Source of the DNA: Terebella lapidaria
Taxonomy: Eukaryota; Annelida; Polychaeta; Terebellida; Terebellidae
Length of the DNA: 64,000 nt
NCBI GenBank assembly: GCA_949152475.1
Contig: OX424564.1
Span: 32,238,165 to 32,302,164, forward strand
Reading direction: 5' to 3'
Numbering within the stretch: the stretch's first letter is position 1; every line of letters starts with the position of its first letter. The notes below the pieces were generated by a model, which ran no database searches, was not told the origin of the DNA, and saw only the letters and a program-made list of their open reading frames with translations. This document shows, piece by piece, positions 60,201 to 64,000 of this stretch. The translations under genes were made by a program, and so were the position numbers.

Positions 60201-60628
60201 CTGTTTCTGGTGTTGGCTCCTATCATAGACAACCCTCAGGTTGAACTTTTCTACGCTGCTACATTCATCGCCAGTGGCATGGTTCTATATGTGCCATTCG
60301 TGCACTTCAAGCTGGAAATTCCCGGAATCAGTAAGTTTTGGTTTCGCTTTAAACACAACCACCAGCTTTTTTTGATATGGTTGCTCTTAATTCAAAAATA
60401 TTGACCGAAACCGATATGTTTTATATTTCTATCCATAATGAAGAGGGGTATAATATGGGTGTACTTTTCAATGAATATTTATCAGATTTATTTTAGTTGC
60501 TGATCGCCAAACGAATCTTCTCCAATTCAAAAATAAACAAAATATATTTATCATTTTCAGAATACCTCACGTTGTTCATACAACTCCTGACGCAAAGCGC
60601 ACGACCTGCTGGCGAACAGAGCAGCTAA
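48279..60628 (+). CDS. SLC7A9-like: SLC7A9-like (b0,+AT type) amino acid transporter, 13 exons, 489 aa
   Basis: Twelve-helix amino acid exchanger of the plasma membrane, light subunit of a heterodimer with an SLC3 heavy chain. Exons: 48279-48321, 48470-48562, 55026-55127, 55512-55760, 56813-56938, 57584-57683, 57984-58028, 58119-58242, 58396-58499, 59421-59517, 59703-59852, 60162-60330 and 60561-60628. All introns are GT-AG, every join keeps phase, and the total is 1470 nt with TAA at the end. Markers: substrate-site GSGIF (residues 46-50, helix 1), [18 protein letters not shown] (84-101), Cys146 in FNDGCGQPP at the position of the disulfide to the heavy chain, [14 protein letters not shown] (238-251) and [13 protein letters not shown]. 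The LAPII segment and C-terminal FVHFKLE match b0,+AT better than LAT1. Residue 236 is Ser (AYSGW), where vertebrate b0,+AT has Asp. The start ATG has a good AAAATGG context; an in-frame ATG at 48270 is an alternative. The gene appears intact. Confidence 0.93.
48621..49802. mobile_element. Outer MITE, CAGTGGATCC ends, split by another MITE
   Basis: CAGTGGATCCTGTGTTGAAC at the left matches the inverted right end CAGTGGATCCTGGGTTTTAA, with ACCACC following in both. Internal GAGAGACCACCTGTCA-like words occur on both sides. Removing the inserted element (48664-49675) leaves about 170 bp, a normal MITE size. It lies in intron 2 of the transporter gene. No clear target duplication remains. Confidence 0.75.
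48664..49675. mobile_element. Inner ~1.0-kb element, CCTGGGGCCTAGTGCACC ends
   Basis: CCTGGGGCCTAGTGCACCAA...CCGTCG is repeated inverted at the right end (ending 49675). ACGTCCGTCGT words are spread through both subterminal regions. The interior is AT-rich and has no transposase. It sits inside the 170-bp outer MITE and therefore inserted later. The target duplication is ambiguous because the ends themselves are palindromic. Confidence 0.82.
49957..50490 (+). repeat. Left subterminal repeats of the Harbinger, CACGTTCG-type
   Basis: About ten copies of a motif related to CCACGTTCGCACGTGGAAAG occur at intervals, near 49957, 49989, 50018, 50067, 50093, 50278, 50308, 50413, 50439 and 50473. A longer block starting AGGGACCC and containing GCAATCCGTACGTGTACGGG appears twice (near 50109 and 50328). 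These are likely transposase or partner binding sites. Confidence 0.8.
50902..51921 (+). CDS. Harbinger transposase (DDE_4/HARBI1-like), 339 aa
   Basis: Cuts and joins transposon ends in the nucleus together with its Myb-like partner. A single open frame runs from ATG 50902 to the stop at 51921, within the usual 300-400-residue range. An acidic N-terminus (about 1-45) precedes a helical region (46-125) with the conserved [16 protein letters not shown] segment. The catalytic core then shows D161 in [13 protein letters not shown], the RRHDAALL motif with D212, D238 in LYGDAAYP and E275 in [10 protein letters not shown], in the order and spacing expected for the family. No frameshift or internal stop is visible, so the protein looks intact. 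It has its own start and no intron. Confidence 0.93.
   Translation: MDETAVLLLEEEGDLDDELLLQYLFSEDKEPSFAFDLDSLTDSQCKRYFRFEKQDLVRLQQALRIPPTIRCYNRSKVNGLEGLCILLRRLAYPNRLSDLTPIFGRAREEISLIVNAVLDIIYELHGNKLHNLDREWVSPRDFALAVHAKGAPLQSVWAFIDGTVRPMCRPGHNQESVFNGHRRVHAIKFQSVMAPNGMIVDLYGPIEGRRHDAALLQESGLMDRLQIPKFQNFSLYGDAAYPIRPELLVPFRGAQLTDDQRDFNRTMSPMREAVEWGFGELVSLFAFLDFKKNLKLYLQPVGKLYIVSAILFNCHVCMYGNQVSKYFNMEPVLLEDYLR
52330..54007 (-). CDS. Harbinger Myb/SANT-like DNA-binding partner, three exons, probably frame-damaged
   Basis: Second Harbinger protein, which binds transposon ends and brings the transposase into the nucleus. Exon 1 (54007-53763) encodes [20 protein letters not shown] and a Myb-like domain with [10 protein letters not shown] and [14 protein letters not shown]. 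Its donor follows NLRK. Exon 2 (53138-52932) begins [20 protein letters not shown], the usual continuation. Exon 3 (52586-52330) encodes [20 protein letters not shown] and a long charged coiled coil ending [15 protein letters not shown]. All splice sites are GT-AG. Within exon 2 the open frame seems to switch twice (near 53085 and near 52965) before the acidic SDSDN end. Small indels may thus have broken it, unless the sequence is in error there. Confidence 0.75.
54754..54920 (-). repeat. Right subterminal repeats of the Harbinger
   Basis: Six copies of CCACGTGCGAACGTGGWAGC-like sequence, about every 28-32 bp, are oriented opposite to those at the left end. Together they define a symmetric element. 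Confidence 0.85.
55831..55936. repeat. 106-bp near-perfect palindrome in intron 4
   Basis: Two arms of about 52 bp (from GTATCGGAACAATGGAATGT and its inverse) meet at GGTATACTATACC, with a one-base bulge near the centre. It begins 70 bp after the donor of exon 4 of the transporter, so the pre-mRNA could form a long hairpin there. It may be a short foldback transposon; flanking duplications were not seen. Confidence 0.9.
56006..56055. repeat. TGTCGGAACATTGGG tandem repeats
   Basis: GGGATGTCGGAACATTGGGA and its variants occur three times in a row with a period of about 17 bp. They share the TGTCGGAACANTGG word with the arms of the palindrome 70 bp upstream, so the two features are related. Confidence 0.8.
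57302..57402 (-). mobile_element. Possible relic of a Harbinger-family end
   Basis: TTTGCGAACGCGGAAG, TTCCACATGAGAACGTGCT, a poly(A)-rich stretch and TATGGGCTCCCAATAT follow each other in the same order as the subterminal repeats and terminal repeat of the Harbinger at 54784-54984, but strongly diverged. Only one end is visible. It lies in intron 5 of the transporter. Confidence 0.35.
58545..58660. mobile_element. 116-bp hairpin MITE, GTAGGGTATGCT ends, in intron 9
   Basis: AAGTAGGGTATGCTGCG at the left and CAGCGTAGCATACCCTACTT at the right form the arms. The loop has TCAATCAGGATTATACAGGT and GAGACGGATAAAT, matching the loop of the MITEs at 32252 and 63465 although the arm sequences differ. 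Confidence 0.75.
58842..59369. mobile_element. piggyBac-like MITE flanked by TTAA
   Basis: TTAA at 58842-58845 and 59366-59369 bracket inverted ends AGTTGCTGCCTTCGAA and AGCAGCTGCCTTCGAA. The similarity continues through ATGCAATATTTTTTTT for about 40 bp. The TTAA duplication is diagnostic of piggyBac-type insertion. No transposase. Located in intron 9 of the transporter, about 50 bp before the acceptor of exon 10 (59421). Confidence 0.75.
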
Positions 60629-60787
60629 CATTCCAGTAATTTGGCTTTTTTTTTTGACATATCTGATAAAGTGTGAATTATTCTCGCTTATTTACGAAAG
60701 TCATGTAGTGATCATTACACCAGTGAAAGGACTTTTTCAGTTTGTAGACATGAACGTTACGAAGGGCGGATCCAGATATCTGCGATA

Positions 60788-60802
60788 GGGGGGGGGGGGG
60801 GG
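60788..60802. repeat. Poly(G) tract, 15 G
   Basis: A homopolymer run in the likely 3' UTR of the transporter gene. It is a possible G-quadruplex and a weak spot for sequencing. Confidence 0.8.
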
Positions 60803-60814
60803 TGCAGAGTTATC

Positions 60815-60830
60815 AATAAACAAAAATAAA
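60815..60830 (+). terminator. Candidate polyadenylation signals of the transporter gene
   Basis: AATAAA occurs at 60815-60820 and 60825-60830, about 190 bp after the stop codon. They are the first canonical signals downstream. Confidence 0.5.
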
Positions 60831-61166
60831 GTACAGAGATCAACACGCCAGTGATCACGGTATGAAAGAGACGCGTGTCATATGAGTATATTGGCCATCT
60901 CGCATTTTACTTTCCATCAGCAAGGGTTTGTTTTCAGAAGTAATTTAGGACTTTTATGTATATTCGAGATGTGCTGGACAATGCAAAATAACCTTGATTC
61001 GATGGAACGGGCAAAATGAAATAATTGCAATATCCGTACTTTTACATTAGTCATCCTGCCTAATGCACTATGACCAAGCATTTTTGAGAGTGTAGCGCAA
61101 TTTAGTATTGAATTGTCTTTCCAAAGAAAACATCTCCCTCACCACGGAAGCTCAGTGTTAAGGTAC

Positions 61167-61689
61167 GGTTTACACGATCAAACTACTTCAAACTTTTACT
61201 TCGAACTACTTCAAACTTTGGAGTTTGACGCCAAGTTTGATCGTGTAAACCGAGACTTCAAACTACATCAAACTACTTCAAAATACTTCAAACTCCACCA
61301 CAAAGTTTGATCAAACTCAGTCAAACTATTCAAGCTAGTGTCCATATCCAATTATGGAAAAGCATGAATTTCAATTTGAATCATATCGAAGTATCTAACA
61401 CAGCCCATCGAATCAATTTTAATGCAACTTTCAACACAGGAGCATCAGGAATCAACGTTCAATGAAAATATTGATGAAGTTTGAAGGAGTTTGAAGTAGT
61501 TTGAAGGAGTTTGAAGTAAGAAATTTGACCGTGTAAACCGGAGTTTGAAAGAGTTTGATGTAGTTTGGAGTAGTTTGACGTGACGAGTTTGATCGTGTAA
61601 ACACCCACCATCAAACTACATCAAACTCACTTTTAGGAGTTTGAAACAGTTTGAAGTGGAAAGTTTGAAGTAGTTTGATCGTGTAAACC
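61167..61689. mobile_element. 523-bp MITE, GGTTTACACGATCAAACTAC ends
   Basis: GGTTTACACGATCAAACTAC plus TTCAAACTT at the left is matched by the inverse at the right for about 29 bp. Inside are three further versions of GTTTGATCGTGTAAACC (near 61235, 61523 and 61589) and many AGTTTGAAGTAGTTTGA repeats in both orientations. No protein is encoded. No target duplication identified. Confidence 0.83.
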
Positions 61690-62115
61690 AGCCAGCTACT
61701 CCACTGGAGAGTCACATAATTTTACTGTATAGAATTCGTGGTTTTAGCTCAATTAGCCAATTTGTGGACCAAATTATCCAATTTGTTCAGCCAATTAATT
61801 TAGACTTGTTAGATAGTTCGGATAGTGCCAGAACATGAACATATTAGACTTTTTTCGTGTCGGGGTTATTTCGAGGGTGTTTCGGGTTGAAGTACCGCAA
61901 TAATCCCCTCTTCTCGTCACCCAGGGGTTTATTCAGTGATGCGTGCAGCTTAAAGCAAACTAATCCCACAAGAGCGATTTCCAGTCGACACTCCACAGAG
62001 ATTGAGGCCAAACAAAATTATAAACCAGTTTATAGTGTCTAACTAATTTACCACTATTACTGTTCATTGTATTACAATCTCCGTGTGTGACTTATGCAAG
62101 GATTTTTGTTTCATC

Positions 62116-62202
62116 GGGTCTCAGTAGCTCAATGGTCCAGTGTTCACCTCACACATGTTTTTGGCAAGAACGTGTAGTGTGTCACCGTCGAGATTTGAGT
62201 CG
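62116..62202 (+). other. tRNA-like stretch (SINE head or tRNA relic)
   Basis: TAGCTCAATGGTC fits a Pol III A box, and ATTTGAGTC about 69 bases later fits a B box at 7 of 9 positions. No acceptor stem closes properly and the B box is weak, so a working tRNA is unlikely. A tRNA-derived SINE head is possible. Confidence 0.3.
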
Positions 62203-63464
62203 TTTGTTATAATTCGGATTCAAATTAGAAGAATTTGATATGCGAAAGCATGTTTATATTTATATATGAAACGAATCATGTTCTATACACGTTGGGAGGA
62301 GTAGTCTGTTTTATACTCACATAATGTTTCATTGGAAGTACAGACAGCTATATGCTATTCCTACGATAAATGTTGTATATCAGAGCAGTAAATGTCATTC
62401 GAATTAAAAAGCGCCGGTCAGCGTGTTTTTGATCCTTTTTTAGGGGTTTTAGGGGCGGGGGGACTTTTGGGGATCACCGATTTCTTTGGTCTCACGTTAC
62501 ATATGTATAGGCCTACTGACGAATGGATATCGATATAGACAAATCCATATTTTAGGAGTGATTCATGAATGATACTTACAAAATCAGTGTCATGAACGGT
62601 CAAATTCGATGAGTGATAAACCTATAGGCCTAATGATAGCCCTGTTAAAACCACAGACACATAACTTTAATGACCGCAGTGTCATTGATTTTGCTCCAGG
62701 TTACACTTTTCACACACAAATCATGAAACTGGCCGATTGCTTACTAGCCAAACACTGACGATATTACCTAAGGAGGATGCCTGTGGCATTTTGTTACAAT
62801 TCACCCATTATAACAGAACCCAGCTATACAATGGATCCGAAAGTCTAAGACTGAGAAACACGAGAGTCATACAATCATGAAAATAGAAATGTCGTAAGAA
62901 ATGTGTTTATTACGGGCGGTCTATAATAGTGAATCCCCTGTCTTTACTTTATAGACAAGTATCTCAAAATCACACCAGAAGGTTTATTCTGGTGAAATCG
63001 ACAAATTATACCAACATATGTCACCAACTCGTGTTACATTGGTGAAACACATGAAAGTAACTGGTTGCAATGGAACTGATGTTGACCAATATACAATCAC
63101 CAACCATATTTCACCATTGTCATGTTAATTTTCGCACTCCATTATTTTTCCCCTGCAAATTAATTTAGCGTGTTTCGCCCAATATTAATAAAGTATTCTG
63201 GTGTTGCACGATTTCTGAATGTCTGATGTTATTTGTGCATACAAAGATGAGAGTGACTGAAAGAGCAAATAACAGATACCTTAGGTGAAATATATCATAT
63301 TTTAGCAATAAAATTTACAAAAGGTGATATGTTCAGGGTTGTCTAAGCCTGTAGGGCCCAATCTGTTAATACTACTCACCCATTTGATGTATACCATATT
63401 TAATCAATCTGGCACATTTTTAATTTTCATTGAATTTAGAAGAAAAAGTAAGCTGCGCTACATG

Positions 63465-63589
63465 CGCCCAAGTATCAAATCCTGCGCCTTCCTCTATATT
63501 CAATAAGGATTGAAAAGGTGCGAGACGGATTAAATGGTATGTTTTCATTGGACGAGTAGTATTAAGGAATAACGTACGGTATTTGGGCC
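63465..63589 (-). mobile_element. 125-bp hairpin MITE, copy 2 of the 32252 family
   Basis: Read on the reverse strand it follows the 32252-32376 element through its whole length, including TTCAATAAGGATT, GAGACGGATTAAATGG and GACGAGTAGTATTAAGG. The right arm is diverged (TACGGTATTTGGGCC). It sits inside the 2.0-kb element. Confidence 0.82.
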
Positions 63590-63593
63590 GACT

Positions 63594-63709
63594 TTAGTAT
63601 GCTTCCCATGAACACTGCGCGACAACGGGAAACAACTCATTTAATCCGTCTGACACCCTTTTAATCCTGCTTAGAGATAAAAGAAAATTCAGTATAGCAT
63701 ACCTCTGCT
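63594..63709 (+). mobile_element. Diverged hairpin MITE of the same family
   Basis: Immediately beside the previous MITE. It contains CATTTAATCCGTCTGACACC and TTTTAATCCTGCTTAGAG, the family loop in the opposite orientation. Its ends (TTAGTATGCT and AGTATAGCATACCTCTGCTA) resemble those of the 58545 copy rather than those of its neighbour. Confidence 0.55.
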
Positions 63710-64000
63710 AGAGTTCGGTTCTATTTTGTGTGGCCTAACAGGCGCTGATTAATGAATCTGAGTTATATTCGCCACTCTTCAATGCGCAAAAACCCCTACT
63801 CACTTGACCGCGGTACTTCACCCCGAAGTACCCCCGAAACACCCTCGAAATAACCCCGACACGAAAAAAGTCTATTAGGTCTAAAAAAATTATTGCTATG
63901 ATGTGAAACATTGGCTCCTGCAAGTATTCTGCGTTTTCTCTGGATGAGACTCGTTTGCTGAGTTTTTGACATTTTCGTAGAAGGGAACAAATTGGTGAGA

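Larger units (their letters stand above)
61845..63874. mobile_element. 2.0-kb inverted-repeat element, TAGACTTTTTTCGTGTCGGG ends
   Basis: TAGACTTTTTTCGTGTCGGG plus GTTATTTCGAGGGTGTTTCGGG occurs at the left end and inverted at the right end. Both continue through TGAAGTACCGC and an AGGGGTTT block, giving terminal repeats of roughly 80-90 bp with small insertions. The interior has no transposase and contains two hairpin MITEs and a tRNA-like stretch. Target duplication unclear. Confidence 0.75.

Noticed and set aside
62116..62202. Functional tRNA gene
   Set aside because: The A box is good, but no seven-base acceptor stem or proper anticodon arm could be built and the B box deviates, so only a tRNA-like stretch is listed.

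Overview
The window looks like nuclear DNA of a marine invertebrate. The background is AT-rich and intron-containing, crowded with short inverted-repeat transposons, and dotted with short palindromes such as TACATGTA and TAGGCCTA that are common in echinoderm, hemichordate and mollusc genomes. I cannot name the species. No bacterial features, rRNA genes, CRISPR arrays or convincing functional tRNA genes were seen.

Layout. 1-33163 is mostly intergenic or intronic DNA with no exon I can defend. It holds an inverted-repeat element (7261-8538), two arrays of diverged TGACC/AGGTCA-rich tandem repeats (about 9.0-10.3 kb and 26.8-27.8 kb), CpG-rich patches (about 0.44-0.73 and 15.5-17.0 kb), and an element packed with about 26 copies of a 14-bp palindrome (28389-29191). 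33168-47906 is one GC-rich, 14.7-kb Ty3/gypsy-type LTR retrotransposon with a 4-bp target duplication. It has two identical copies of gag-protease in tandem, a frameshifted and deleted pol, and three open frames downstream of pol, in the position where env would lie. Those frames encode a low-complexity protein, a two-finger C2H2 protein and a coiled-coil protein.

48279-60628 is the only host gene I can assemble. It is a 13-exon, 489-residue SLC7A9-like (b0,+AT type) amino acid transporter, and every exon joins in phase. Its 6.5-kb second intron was enlarged by a MITE nested inside another MITE (48621-49802) and by a full Harbinger transposon (49891-54984). The Harbinger carries an intact-looking DDE transposase and, on the other strand, a three-exon Myb/SANT-like partner gene. 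Later introns carry a 106-bp near-perfect palindrome, a piggyBac-like MITE flanked by TTAA, and a small hairpin MITE. The 3' flank (61-64 kb) contains two more inverted-repeat elements and further members of the hairpin MITE family.

How the parts relate. The retrotransposon ends about 370 bp upstream of the transporter start codon, and the Harbinger ends about 40 bp before a splice acceptor, so both could influence expression of the one host gene. The retrotransposon LTRs differ at roughly 3.5% of positions, while its internal 2468-bp duplication shows no differences. The duplication is therefore either much younger than the insertion or an assembly artefact. All exon joins, motif readings and divergence counts were made by eye.
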